Source: Mytilus edulis (Eukaryota > Mollusca > Bivalvia > Mytilida > Mytilidae). From it: DNA of 64,000 nt. Below are positions 11,471 to 24,220 of the stretch, piece by piece. How positions within the stretch are numbered: position 1 is the stretch's first letter; each line of letters starts with the position of its first letter. A program made the position numbers and the translations under genes. The stretch is from the NCBI RefSeq assembly GCF_963676685.1, contig NC_092346.1, positions 90,058,255 through 90,122,254 of the forward strand, in the 5' to 3' direction. A model generated the notes under the pieces. It was given only the letters and a program-made list of their open reading frames with translations, was not told where the DNA came from and did not search any database.

Positions 11471-14250
11471 AGGAAGTTCGAAGTAGGAGTAATATTAGTT
11501 TCATTACTTATTGAAAAGCTGTAAAATTTCCCTATTATATGCATCTACATACAGTCAAAATATATGTTATATACCCATCTGATTCCATTTATTTCAGTAT
11601 ATAAAGTCTTTAATGAGAGAGAGAAAAAAAATAAAAACGACATTTTCACTAAGTTAAATACTTTTAATGCCCATGTGTATTGCAAGAAGATATTAAACGA
11701 AACACATTTTTTTATAACATTATGACAACAAGAATAACTTTATACTGAAATGCTCTTGATTTTTTAGACACAACTTTTAAAGCAATCCAAATCAATAGAT
11801 AATACTGTCTAAACTTGCATCTGCTTCTTTTTTCTTCGATTTGGCAATGTTTTTACGAATGAAAAGAGATATATAATGCATCAGCAAATAAAATGAAACT
11901 TAAAGACTTCAGATCGCACAACACGTATGATAACAAGACATACATGGTGTGGCATATTTTATGTCAAAGAGACATCAGCCCAACAACACAAAAATCTAAA
12001 GTCTAATTCGATAATTCAACTTTCATTTTCAAGGTTAAAATCTCTGAGATTTCAACTGTTGTGAAAATATCTATCAAGGAATAATCTGAGAATAATCTGC
12101 CAGTCAACTTTGATTTCCCTAGAAAAATCATATAACTCCATTAGAGGCAATTTCACTTTACCGATATTCAAATCTCGAAAATCACATTAAAATAAACAAT
12201 TCAAGGTAAAACAAAATTCTTTTTCGTTGTTTTTTTTTTTTTTTGTTTTGTTTTGTTTCAAAAGAAAGATGATCATTTCTTGTTCTCTTATTACTTCGTT
12301 TAAACACTAAATTTTAAATTGATTTTTTTAACGTTAAACCTTATCAAGATACCGTGCTAACATTTGGTACTTTTGGCCCGAATTTCGGTCACACAAGAAT
12401 CATCAGTGGCGCCTAGAAAAAAAACCAACAGCATTAAAAACCGAACTTTTACAAAATGCGACTAAAAAATTTGAGAGTAGAAAACAATCAGATTTTCAAA
12501 TAATTCAACATTTTATCAACAGTAAATTTAAAGAAAACAAACAAATCAGTCATACTTTATCACAACACAAATTTAAAGTACTGACATCTGATCTCTCCAA
12601 GATATCAGATATAGACTAAAATGTGGTACCATGACCTTATATTTCAAAATTGAATACTAAGGAAATATCCTGCAATCTGTTAGATCCTTTCATAAACACA
12701 CGGACTTAATTTTAGTCTTTGTGAAACATTAGTCTATATACACATATGTAAGATACTTTGTTTTTCCGGGTACTCTTATGAAGTTATGTTTCCAACACTC
12801 ATTCTAATCAATGACATTGACAAATCAGATGTTGTAGCTCTACAAAGAAACTACAAAACCAGAGGTCTTCATGAATAATTTTATGTTCTCTCTACGATCG
12901 TTTTACGCAAGTCGGTATGACAAACAATTCATCAGTATAATAGAGACACCGAGGGGAGGGGACTGTGTACATCATCATAATCGATTCCATAGTCTCATGA
13001 TACGCAGGAGCATTCTATCATGTTAAGAAACACAGTTCTAATAAAACCGCATCAACTTTGAGTTACATGAACTCATGAGGTCAGGACAAGGCTTTCACCA
13101 ACAGACAATTCTCTATACGAGAACTCAAGGTCTCAATTGGGTCAAGTCAAGAGTATTTTTAGGCAGTTAAGCTGCCTTATGCGAGCACCCTAGATTTGTG
13201 TTCTACCCAATAAATGTTGAAATATGTGCCATTGTTATTATCTAGCTGGATGTTGTGTTATTCATAACTAATTGGACAGTTTTTTTTCTTCATACTTTTA
13301 ATTCTTGATTACAAAAAATATGATCAGAAAAACCTTAAATGATCGTCGATTTATCCAAAAGTTTTGAAGTTGCACATAGGAAGTAGGGTACATTAGGAAT
13401 CTTGAAGTAGTTTATTATCCCCTGAGATTTTGGCTAAGCTGTCAAAGAACAAATGTATGAAATGTTTAATCGCCGAAAATTTCTAAAGACAAGAAGTTTA
13501 GATTTCCCAAATGGCAAAAGTCGTAGGAATATTATTTGTCGTCAATACGTAGTCAACTACGTCAGTAGTCTTAAAATAAATTCCACTGTTTATGCTGTTT
13601 ATGCGGCAATTTTAAATTATAAGACGAAATTTTTGTATTTTTTTCAATTTGGAGGCAGGGGTTCAATTAGCGGTTGTCTGAGGTCTGCGAACTTCCACTT
13701 CCACGCTCGACATGCACGACTTGAGAGGAAATACAAAAATAATTTTGCAAACCTTTTTACCAAAGTCTCCTAATAAACGATCACAAAACTTGTTTTTAGC
13801 ATTATTATTCATGACAGCGATGTTCATTTTTTCAACCGCTAGCTTTATACAGAAAATCGCCGACAAATAATGTGTAAATTCGAGTAAAATCGTATCTGAC
13901 AAAAACAACATTGAAAACAAAATGGCTGACATGAGAAGAAAATTCTAATATCGGATCCGATTCCGGAAGCGGATATGGGTAATTCCGGGTTTTGGCGATC
14001 TTTCAACTTTTAAAAAAATCAGACAAATGACAAAATACATCTTTGCATAGTAAATAAATATAAACACTAGAATTGAAAACCAAAAGATATATGTAAAAGA
14101 ATGAAAAAAAAAGAAAATATTTTGTACTGAAAATGTGAGAAACGTACAATTAAATACAATGATGATGAAGAAGAGCAGAATATAATGGTGCAACAGTGCC
14201 ACCGTTCTGAAGATCTATAGGTATCCCTAGGAAACTCAATCATCTTTTTG
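11471..14250. other. Long AT-rich intergenic stretch
   Basis: Contains homopolymer T (about 12230-12244) and a small palindrome AGGCAGTTAAGCTGCCT near 13161 of a type I recall as repetitive in mussels. Frames at 13453-13773, 13663-13932 and 13945-14202 have low-complexity translations and no recognisable domain. Confidence 0.45.
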
Positions 14251-14251
14251 T

Positions 14252-14657
14252 CATCTAACTTGCTTTACCAACATTTATTACTGATAAAGAAAATTTATAC
14301 TGTCACCAGGACCATATATATTGTTAGATATACTGTTCCCAGCTGTCACAAAGACTCACATTGTATTGGATTTTGACATTAAAATTTGTCAAAAAGTAAT
14401 ATAGGTGCAGCTCGTGGGGCCACTCTACCCCTTCCTGTTTGAGAATTTGAAAACGGTTGAGATCCCCTCCATAAACCATATATATTCATGTATTGGACAA
14501 TATAACAAATTACTTTTTGACAAATTATAATGTCAAAATCCAATACAATGTGAGTCTTTGTGACAGCTGGGAACAGTATATCTAACAATATATATGGTCC
14601 TGGTGACAGTATAAATTTTCTTTATCAGTAATAAATGTTGGTAAAGCAAGTTAGATG
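14252..14657. repeat. 149-bp inverted repeat flanking one array unit
   Basis: Arm 14252-14400 and arm 14509-14657 are reverse complements with one mismatch seen (TTAAAATTT against TTATAATTT). The 108-bp spacer 14401-14508 is one unit of the neighbouring tandem array. Arms run from CATCTAACTTGC to GTCAAAAAGTAAT. Confidence 0.93.
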
Positions 14658-16110
14658 CTTTTAAAGTGTAAACATATTACTAAATGGGTATTTTTTTTCT
14701 CAATTTTGATGGGTCAGTTAAAATAGCTGGAAGTTTCTTATTTTACACATATAGTGCAACTAGATTATATGATACCTGAATGTAAGCAAATTATATGTAT
14801 GTGGAGTCTTTTGGGGCACTCTACCCCCTCCTGTTTGATAACTTTTAAACGGATGAGATCCCCACCTCTCAACTATATACATTCATTTATGGGACTATAT
14901 AACTAATCAAATGAAATATAGGTGAAGTCCCTATGGTCATCCACCACCTCCTGCTTCAGAACTTGGAAACAGTCGAGATCCTCACCCCTCAACCATATTT
15001 ATTCATGTATGGGACAATATAACCAATCAAATGAAATACAGGGGGAGTCCCTGGGGCCACCCACCACTCCTGTTTGGGAACTTTGAAACAGTCGAGATCC
15101 CCACCCCTAAACCATATATATTCATGTATGGGACAATATAATAAATCAAATGAAATATAGGGGGAGTCCCTGTGGGTCATCCCACCCCTCCTGTTTGAGA
15201 ACTCGGAAACGGTCGAGATCCCCACCCCTAAACCATATATATTCATGTATGGGACAATATAACAAATCATATGAAATATAGGTGGAGCTCGTGGGGCCAC
15301 TCTACCCATTTTCTACATTTGAAAATGCCTGTACCAAGTCAGGAATATGACAGTTCTTGTCCATTCATTTTTGATGCGTTTTGTTATTTGATTTTGCCAT
15401 GTGATTAATTGATTTTCCTCTGAGTTCAGTATTTTTGTGATTTTACTTTTTCCTGTTTGAGAATTTGAAAACGGTTGAGATCCCCTCCATAAACCATATA
15501 TATTCATGTATTGGACAATATAACAAATCAAATGAATTATAGGGGAAGTCCCTAGGGTCACTGCACCCTCATGTTTGAGAACTTGGAAACAGTCGAGATC
15601 CTCACCACGTAACCATATATACTCATGTATGGGACTAAATAACAAATCAAATAAAGTATAGGGGAAGTCCATGCGGTCATCCCCCCCCTCCTGTTGTTTG
15701 AGAACTTGGAAACAGTCGAGATCCTAACCTTAAATTAAACCATATATTTTCATGTATGGGACAAAAGAACAAATCAAATGAAATAAAGGGAGAGTCCTAA
15801 GGGTCAACATACCCAATCCTGTTTGATAACTTGGAAACAGATGAAATCCCCACCCCTCAACCATATATATATTCATGTATTGGACAATATAACAAATCAA
15901 ATGAAATATAGGGGAAGTCACTGGGGTCCCCCAACCCTAAACCATATATATTCATGTATGGGACAATATAAAAAATCAAATGAAAAATAGGGTAGTCCCT
16001 AGGGTCACTCACACCCTCTTGTGTGTGTTTTGAGAACTTGTAAAAGATTGAGATACCAACTCCTAAACCATATTCATTCCTGTTTGTCATTTCAAAAAGA
16101 TTGAATGACA
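14401..16110. repeat. About 120-bp tandem array, about 10 units
   Basis: Units share CCTGTTTGAGAACTTGGAAA, CAGTCGAGATCC, CCATATATATTCATGTATGG and GACAATATAACAAATCAAAT. The array is interrupted by the right inverted-repeat arm and a non-array stretch (14509-14795) and by an A-family insert (15308-15449). The minus-strand frames across it (for example 14989-15672) only translate the repeat. Confidence 0.9.
15308..15449 (+). mobile_element. A-family short insert inside an array unit
   Basis: The unit here matches the uninterrupted unit 14401-14508 on both sides (CTCTACCC before, TCCTGTTTGAGAATTTG after). The 142 bp between start ATTTTCTACATTTGAAAATG and end GTGATTTTACTTTT. Related sequence lies at 29310, 37715, 38425, 58850 and 59560. 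Size and spread suggest a SINE-like element; no tRNA-like promoter was recognised. Confidence 0.72.
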
Positions 16111-17190
16111 TACAAGGTCAATCTCATAGGCGTCACATATGCATATCACTTTGCTAGACCTAACACCTGTCATTTTATTCCAAACTTAGACATCATGGAC
16201 TTGGGTTGAAAGTGGGAGTCATTTACATTTACTATGGACAGGTCAGTCAGACCTCACTATTGATCCCTGTAGTAGTAAACATTTGTCTGATTTGTGTCTC
16301 ATAACTTTTGTACTGTAGAACACAAACTCAGTTTTCTTTCCAGGGAAGCAAGTCCATTCATACTTTTACAAGCTCGTACTAAAGTCAACTTGAAATACTA
16401 ACAGTCAACTAATACGAACAATTACGATCAACTAGAAGAACTGCAATCATTGCGAATTTGTACCACTGCCGACTCGAGACCATGAAAAAAATATCCTTGA
16501 TTTATATGTTGCTATTGAAAACCTTGATAAAATATGAATTATTTGCCTTAATGATTAATTCATTAAATGAACATAAATGTACAATTATATATGAATGTTT
16601 AATGTTTGTTCTTTTAAATCTTAAAAAAAAATTGAAGCAACATTGCCACAGTTTTCATAATTATGTTTGCCTTGGTTTTTGGTTAACTGCCTACAGTGCT
16701 TACAGCACTTTGATTAGACAAGTTGGTTATTCGTAGAGGTTATCATCTAAACTGTTGGAAGATTGATCATATCGAAAGCAATCCTTTGTGACAATATATA
16801 AAGGCCTGTGTTTTAACAAAACAGATAAATGTAACGTCAAAGGAATCTTTTGAATCAAGAGTAAAATTGTTAGTAAAATATAACTTTTCAAGGCCATAGA
16901 ATACTGCATTATTAGGATACTAAATTTAAGCATTGGTTTCGATTCAGTCCAATTCTTAACACTGGAGTAAACAAAAAAGGGTTCCCTGTGGCTGGTCAAT
17001 TAGATGTAGAAGTATGCATACCTCGTCCTCACTTTAATAAGAACCGTAATAGTGTGTGTGTGTGTCAATTTTATAAACAGTCACCTGAAGAAAGAGCACC
17101 GCCCTCCTTTCACATTGTGAATAGTTATTAGTAGGTTGAAAAGATAAGTGTGAGTTAATATAAAATTTCAATCCTTGTATTTATGAAGAG
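16111..17190. other. No gene seen
   Basis: AT-rich, with a short GT microsatellite at about 17053-17066. Frames on both strands lack recognisable domains. Confidence 0.45.
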
Positions 17191-17194
17191 TTTA

Positions 17195-17400
17195 TCTTCA
17201 ACCACTGTGTCGATACCACTGCTGGTGGTGTATTTATTCCCCGATGGTATAACCAGCCCAGTAGTCAGCACTTCTGTGTTGACACGATTTATCATTGATA
17301 TGGTCATTTGTGTGATTGACAGAATCTTTATGAATTTTTCACCCTCAATGCTCTACAAGGAAACGCGCGTCTTGCGCAAATACAAAAGATTCGAGACAGG
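17195..17400 (+). repeat. C-family fragment
   Basis: CCACTGCTGGTGG, TATAACCAGCCCAGTAGTCA and GCACTTCTGTGTTGACA match the 9.5-kb copies. Confidence 0.7.
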
Positions 17401-18900
17401 TGCCTGCCATTCATATTTTTTTTGAGTAAACTAAACAGTCTAGAGCACGATTCTCGTACTCCAAAGTTTTATGACCGCATGAAATTTGGAGTACACAATT
17501 TTCGAGCACGAATTTGAATTTGGAGAACATATTTTGTACTCCGAATACTGAGCAAAGATTTATTACCGCAAGGCCTGGTGTCTTTGATGAGTTTTTATTT
17601 AATTTAGTCTTCAAATGTTGCCATATTTCTCAAAAAACCTTTCGCTATCTCGTCCATCGTCTACGTTTTGTTTGGCGGAATAGTGTATGTATTAGTATTT
17701 ACAGTGATAACTAGTCTTTCATTTCTGAAGCTGTGTGTTCGGACCCTGATCGTAGCGAGGTTCATACGACTTCTGTCTTAATTGTCAAACACGTCAATTT
17801 TTAACTGCTAATTTTTAGCGGTTCTTTCTTGTTACCCTGTCTACATCCATAAATAAAACTGGTCACCAAGGTTGCTGGAAATTGAGATAAAAATACAAGA
17901 AACACAATGTTTGTATAAATGATTAAATGATTGTTTTTATCACCTTCTTAAATATTTCCACTTGGACCCTAAAAATTAAATATACTCAAATAACATAAGG
18001 TTAAGGTCTGCAAAAGTCCGTTACACTCCCTTTCACAATCGGTATTACAGCAGGATGATGAGTCAGCATATTATCAAATCATCAATTTTGTTTCAGGTTT
18101 CTTTTTTATTTCTAGCCTTAGTTTGATTTCACAATCCTAGCATTGAACTCGTCAAACAAAGAACGCGAAACATTGATATATATACCAGACGTGCAATGCG
18201 TCTTCATGAGATACATCCATGGCTTTGAAATCAGAACAGTTAGTAAGACATAATGAATACGATGAAGAGTTATGATAAACAACAACGCTGATATTGTCAA
18301 GTTGTAGGATCCAATACAAAAAAATGAAAATTGTATTCATACTGCTTTGACATCATGTCATCTATCGTAGGTTCCAACTGTTTCCTTCTTTTAAAAGATT
18401 AATACAGAAAGAATCAGGACATGTGTACGATAAGTAAAGTACAAAAACGGATTGAATCATTAAATTGTAAGGGTGGTAGAGTGGGTGCTTGCCAACCCAA
18501 ATGTAAAATAAGACATAATAAGTTGAACATTGACACTATCTGTCTGCATATATAATCTCTCTGTTTTAGTCGATATCCCCGATGTAGTATATACATGTAT
18601 GATATAAATGGTGTACGGCTTTTACAAACGTATATACATGTCTTTTAAAATACATTTATCCTACAGACACGATCTTGATCTATTTCATTGACTTTATTAA
18701 CAAGAATACACACAAAAGATTGGGCAGACATCTTGAAGTCAAAACATTCTATAAACTAACATGTTCTGTGTGTCGGTCCAGGTCAAAGAGGGTTGCATAT
18801 TCATATCATCTTTTGTTTTCTGAACTGATTGAATTCTTTCTCCGATGGTAATGGTAAACCTAAATTTGATATCAATCAGGATAAGATTGCTCCATTTCTT
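17401..18900. other. No gene seen
   Basis: AT-rich. A weak local repetition of GAGCACGA and TTTGTACTCC occurs near 17440-17550. No coding support. Confidence 0.4.
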
Positions 18901-18904
18901 TGAA

Positions 18905-19018
18905 CGAAAAGCGAAAATAACCAAAGGCATAATCATAAATCGAAAACGAGCTGGCAATAACTTGGCAAAACCAAAACATGATCAAAAGACAAACAGCAAA
19001 CAAACACAACATAGAAAG
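18905..19018 (-). repeat. E-family fragment, inverted
   Basis: ATAAATCGAAAACGAGCTGG and AAAGACAAACAGCAAACAAA match the reverse complement of the E family. Confidence 0.55.
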
Positions 19019-19067
19019 ATCTTTCTCCGGATGTGGCATCCGTCGTGTTTCTCATGTATGTACAATA

Positions 19068-19442
19068 GGGAAAACGGTACTATTTATTCTGCCATAGGCG
19101 ACAATGTTAACATTTTCTAAATTTACCACTTTTTAAGATAAAAACCTGGATAAAACAGTGATATGTTTTGTTAGTACTTTATTATTCTGTTTTGAAAATT
19201 AAAGCCAAATAGTATCATGACCAACTTCCAACGGAGCTTTCGAATAATTCTCTAGAAAATATTTCAATAGTTTTTAAAATTTATATTGTAAATATACACA
19301 CTGCAGTTATTCATAGATAAATAAAAAAATATATTGTACCCTTACATCCAATCACAGCGCTCCTAATTTGACTTCCTTCACCTGCCTTGGGTACACAAAA
19401 GGCCAACCTAATGCTGGGAAAATTAAATACTACCGTTTTCCC
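19068..19442. mobile_element. TIR element (MITE), short copy
   Basis: Begins GGGAAAACGGTACTAT and ends with the inverted ATACTACCGTTTTCCC. TA lies on both sides, as in Tc1/mariner or PIF-type insertions that duplicate TA or a TA-containing site. It is nearly identical to 20678-21112 but lacks about 60 bp after GGAGCTT. No transposase. Confidence 0.82.
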
Positions 19443-20677
19443 TATACTGTGACATAAAGATATAAAGAATTCTTATGACATTATTAATGCAATACTGGGC
19501 TATTGTGATAAACCTTGGCTATAATAAATACTTGTATGTCCCCATTACTTAAAGAAACATAGATCAGTTTATGTCCCCACCCCCACATGCTGGTTTATCT
19601 CATTCTCTACTTCTTTCAGAAAAGCCTTAATAAACAACATGTATTCAATCATATCTTATCTTATTTAAAAAAGAATGATAAATAGTTCCATTTAAACAGA
19701 TAAAATGGACAGTTCCATTCAATTTGTATTCATTTTATCAAAAATTTACAACAAATGCACAAATTCAAGATTTTTTATACTAATCTCCATTCCATGCTTT
19801 AGTATATGCCATATTGTGGTTAAAAATTTCAGAGCTTGTTATAAAATCTATTATTCTGTCTTGAGATGATGAAAACAAAGATATTAGACACTTTAAACAT
19901 TAAATATGCAAACTACTCAGCTGTAAAGTTGCCTTTGGTGCCTGTATTAATCAATGAATAAGCTGAATTATGTCCCTTGGGAGTATTAATTTCCAACAAA
20001 AGTCCTTTCAAACAGTAGGAAATGAAAAATTATTTATGTCTGATATAATAAAAGAAAGAAACTACAAAATGAAGCACTTTTGAAATATTTGCTGCATGAA
20101 TTATCAAGAATGTGAACAATTCTTTACACAGGAGAGTATAAATTCTATGTAAATTTAGCCTCAAGTGGGCCTCTTTTTTTCTTAGATGAACAATTCTAAC
20201 ACTGAAAATGCTTTCAATGCGACCAAATATTGCCTAATTCCATAAACAGTACAAACTAAACCAGATAATTTCCCATTTTAATAGATTATGTTTACAGAAA
20301 TACCCAAGTTATACATTTAGGGAATTACGCAGCAAAAAAGGCAAACATTTCAGTAAAACATATTTGTCGCGACTTGAATTCTGGTGTTTCCAATTGAAAA
20401 AATCATTGCGAAAGGTGAAATCAAATACAAAAGAACAATAATATGGTGCATTTTACACAATATAGTTAATATTGACATCCTAGAATAAAGTTTTATATCA
20501 TTACCAATCAATTTGACCTATCATGATGACTCAGCACTTTTCTCAACACAGTATTGTTCTCAGTGAAAAATTTCTATTCTTTGTGATACAAATCAAATGT
20601 ACTAATCAAAAGCTTCAAAATAGTATAAAAGAATTGAAGTTTGAGTGACTTTGATTTCCCTTGCTATCTTCAGTATA
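19443..20677. other. Spacer between two MITE copies
   Basis: AT-rich with no open frame of note and no retroviral-type motifs, so the flanking copies are not LTRs of an element. Confidence 0.5.
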
Positions 20678-21112
20678 GGGAAAACGGTACTATGTATTCT
20701 GCCATAGGCGACAATGTTAACATTTTCTAAATTTACCACTTTTTAAGATAAAAACCTGGATAAAACAGTTATATGTTGTGTTAGTACTTTATTATTCTGT
20801 TTTGAAAATTAAAGCCGAATAGTATCATGACCAACTTCCAACGGAGCTTGTTTATGTTATCCATGCCCACCGTCATTTTGCACCAAATTTATGAAATTTT
20901 GCAAGTCTTTTCGAATAATTCTCTAGAAAATATTTCAATAGTTTTTAAAATTTATATTGTAAATATACACACTGCAGTTATTCATAGATAAATAAAAAAT
21001 ATATTGTACCCTTACATCCAATCACAGCGCTCCTAATTTGACTTCCTTCGCCTGCCTTGGGTACACAAAAGGCCAACCTAATGCTGGGAAAATTAAATAC
21101 TACCGTTTTCCC
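20678..21112. mobile_element. TIR element (MITE), full copy
   Basis: Same ends and interior as 19068-19442, with the extra block about 20851-20911 that the other copy has lost between CTT microhomologies. TA lies on each side. The pair lies in direct orientation 1.2 kb apart. Confidence 0.82.
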
Positions 21113-22599
21113 TACAGTGACTTTTCGGAAAGAATATAAAAAGAGGACGGTAATGTACGACAATTGGAACATTTCCTTCGTCTTCTTCAAAACATATATT
21201 CTATAACAGTCAACCAGTCGTTGATTTCGACTGTAAAGTTTTTGAAAATATGATTTAAACTTCGTCACTGTGAATTCTTGGTGTGAAAGCTTCCTGGTAA
21301 GCAGAAACTCTCTCACAAGGAAATCAAGACACGAAAAACAAGTTATGGAACATCGTAGAACTTTTAACTATATAATCCGTACAAGCGTCTCAACGTCACT
21401 ACATACATGCCGAAATTGAAAGTTCACAGTTGGGAAGCTAAATTCATCTCGACTTCATTTTAAAGAACAATTTTCAGCTGACCTTTATTTTCAATTTCAA
21501 GATATGAGTCAAGGCATACTACACACAAACATGTTTCTGTTGTATCTTTTGTCGAATGACCATGGTAACTGAGTCCTTCAAATTTCATTTTAACAATACC
21601 GTTGTAGTGTCAGACAAATGTAAATTTTACCAAGATTTGTTGGTTTTGTTTTTTACTGCACCAGGATAGTAGCAAAAATAATGTTTTTGGTATTTTCTAT
21701 TATTTATACATATCGACTGTAAGCTTAAAACAAACACACAAAACTTCCGTTTATATTTCAATTTGGTTTTGTTTTAAAGTTAAAAACTATTGGACAATTA
21801 CATTGTTAGTCATCATTTCAGTTTTATATCCAGCAATGAAATGTACAGTACAATTTATGTAGAATCAATGGTAACTGTGTCAACGATATATTTAAAAGTA
21901 CCCTAAACTATACTGGATGTTATTGTCAGAGTGAGCATTAATGAGTTTATTTAAAATATTCTTCGTAAAAACACATTTTCATCGGATTATTTAGGCATTT
22001 AACGTGGTTTCTATTTCTGTAGATCTGAAAAATGCATAGTAGTTGGTTATTACTTTACTGTTATAAATATTTGAATGAAACGTTGCAAATATTATACGCA
22101 TTGACTAACAAATGTCATCCTAATTAATGCTTGTACTAATATTCGTAAATAAAACTAAAATCAGGAGTTATTGATAATTGTCTTTTGCTTAACGTCCCGG
22201 GACATATATATGTATCACGATACTACAATATGATAATAAAGTCGTTTACTGTCCATATACTTATATACCATTGATACATTATCTGAAGTATGTAACGTTC
22301 AAACAAGTATTCAACATATCTAAATGAGTCGCTTTTATAAAATATTTGCAATGATACGATTTAAAATCATTTCTAATTCAGGATATAAAAAAAAAAAGAG
22401 TTTACTCTTAATCAAGACCATTGATGGAACCAATTTTTCATGCATCAGATGCGCATTTAGAAAATAAATAACTCTTTAGAGATTTTTAAGTCAAATTATT
22501 TGAAAATCAAAAGCTAATTAACTAACATATCTTATTATGATACCTATAGACAATATGTATTATACCTGACTGTTTTACAATCGTAATAATTGACGTTTC
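21113..22599. other. No gene seen
   Basis: AT-rich. GATGGAACCAATTTTTCATG and CATCAGATGCGCATTT near 22423 resemble a repeat also seen near 45365. Nothing else recognised. Confidence 0.4.
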
Positions 22600-22716
22600 T
22601 TGGAAAGCAGTATAAATAGTGCAGTTCCGACATTTCCATGTAACACAACCCGTAATGGAGATGGTGCTTATAAATATAGGGAAGCAATGTATATGTTTTC
22701 ATACCATATAGTCTGA
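22600..22716 (+). pseudogene. Decayed copy of the terminal WSC exon
   Basis: The frame at 22639-22716 reads 25 codons and a TGA. It aligns without gaps to the end of the WSC exon at 6638-6778: NGDGAYK against NGDSAYK, and SYHIV-stop against IYHIV-stop. The cysteines of the DC and KCGG motifs are replaced. Upstream bases back to about 22600 also resemble that exon, but no acceptor or first half of the domain was found. Weak similarity continues downstream (TTTGGACGATA near 8931 and 22911), so a larger block was duplicated before the LINE entered the other copy. Confidence 0.65.
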
Positions 22717-23400
22717 AACATATATTACGGGATACAGAAATGAAGCCACTGTTATTCATGTTAATTTCATTATTTTTATTTTATTTATCATAAGTTATAA
22801 TATGCATTTGACACACTTGTATTGCTATTATAAAATATTATCCAAGAGTAGTAACTCTGTGTCAAAAAAATATTACCTATTTTGTTTTTGTTATCGCGCT
22901 TTGGACGATAAATAATTGAATACCGCAGATCTGTTAACATCTTAAACGTGGTCATATTAAATATTGTATTTATAACTTTTATAAGAAATTCTTTATTAGA
23001 ATGTAACTTTGGAGTTCATGCACATGTAAGATGATCATCGTGGAGTGTAGGGAATTTGTTGCCGAATGTCGATGGTTCTTCCACCCATCAACAAAAATTT
23101 AATAAAATGGGCTATAGTGTTTTCAATCAATCATTCAATTCTATGATACTCTATTCATAATTCATAATGACAGACAATTAACAAAAGATGTAACAATTAT
23201 TTTAGCAGTGAATTAATCGGCGTCTTTTGTGTCTTCAAGTACATCTTTAATAGGGAATATATAAACTTTGTGTTTTTCTTATATTATTTTAGTCCCGCGG
23301 TCAAAAATTTATAATGTAGATATATGTTCCACTGGGTTTGTTGTTATCATCATTGTTTGCGTTTTACAAAATGTAAATATCACTTTTATTTGTGTTGTTG
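22717..23400. other. Remnant of the duplicated WSC 3' flank, otherwise nothing seen
   Basis: Scattered matches to the region after 8870 (TTGTTATCGCGCTTTGGACG near 22898). No coding signal. Confidence 0.35.
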
Positions 23401-23404
23401 TCCG

Positions 23405-23625
23405 AAATAAAGGCAACAGTAGTATACCGATGTTTGAAAAGTCATAAATCGATTGCGATAAAAACAAATCCGGATTACAAACTTAAATCGAGGGAAACAC
23501 ATCACCTATAAGAGGAAAACAAAAAAAAAACAGCAAAAAAACTAAGTGCAACAAAAACTAAACAACAGTGTAACACATACAGAAACGAACTATCAGATAA
23601 CAACTTAAATTTTTCTGTCTTGGTA
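23405..23625. repeat. G-family dispersed repeat
   Basis: GGCAACAGTAGTATACCG, AACAAATCCGGATTACAAAC and GAGGGAAACACATCA recur at 28290-28400 and 29970-30110. Confidence 0.65.
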
Positions 23626-23641
23626 CAACCCATTTTAAGAA

Positions 23642-24220
23642 TTAAGGAGGCCCGCGGGTATAAGATTTTCAGAAAAAAAAATAAACATTAGTTTTTCATT
23701 ACAAATTTTATTTATTTTCTTTAGTAGTTGTTACTTTATCATATGGTACAAAAATCATTCCAAAAAATCAATTCGTGTTGGCCCCAGGTGACTTTTAAAA
23801 TGTAGATATCATTGAAAAAGCTCCAAATTATCTCCCTTTGGTGCAAAAATGCCATTTTTTTGCATTAAAATTGAAATATCTATTTTAACTCATCGGTGAC
23901 CTATATGTTTTATTGTTGTTTTCGAAAAAGCTGTACATCAACTAAATAATTGTAAAATTTAAGCGATTTCTGTAATTTAGTTCTTTTTTATTTCGATATT
24001 ACCGCTATTTCTCCTATTAGTTCAACAGAAAAAAAGGACATTAACAAAAATGGATGCTTCTTTCGAAGGAAGATTGTGAGCGTCACTGAACGGTGACCCC
24101 ATTTTTTTTTTATTTCATTTTTCTATTAAGTATATTTTTAGATGAAGTTCATTTATAGAAAAATATAGAGAAATCCTATATTAAATAAAAAAAAATATTT
24201 AGACCCGCGAGCCCCCTTAA
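23642..24220. mobile_element. TTAA-flanked TIR element of piggyBac type
   Basis: TTAA at 23642-23645 and 24217-24220 bracket inverted ends GGAGGCCCGCGGGT and ACCCGCGAGCCCCC. TTAA duplication is the hallmark of piggyBac-family insertion. The 570-bp interior is AT-rich and encodes nothing recognisable, so it is non-autonomous. Confidence 0.78.

Noticed and set aside
11180..11524. 114-codon plus-strand open frame with hydrophobic segment
   Set aside because: It runs through the E-family repeat. The related copy at 37064-37285 has a similar frame, explained by shared DNA.
14989..15672. Minus-strand open frames of 106 and 119 codons
   Set aside because: They translate the 120-bp tandem units repeatedly; conservation is at the DNA level.
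19068..21112. LTR retrotransposon with two long direct repeats
   Set aside because: Each repeat has its own inverted ends and flanking TA. The middle lacks open frames, primer-binding site or polymerase motifs.
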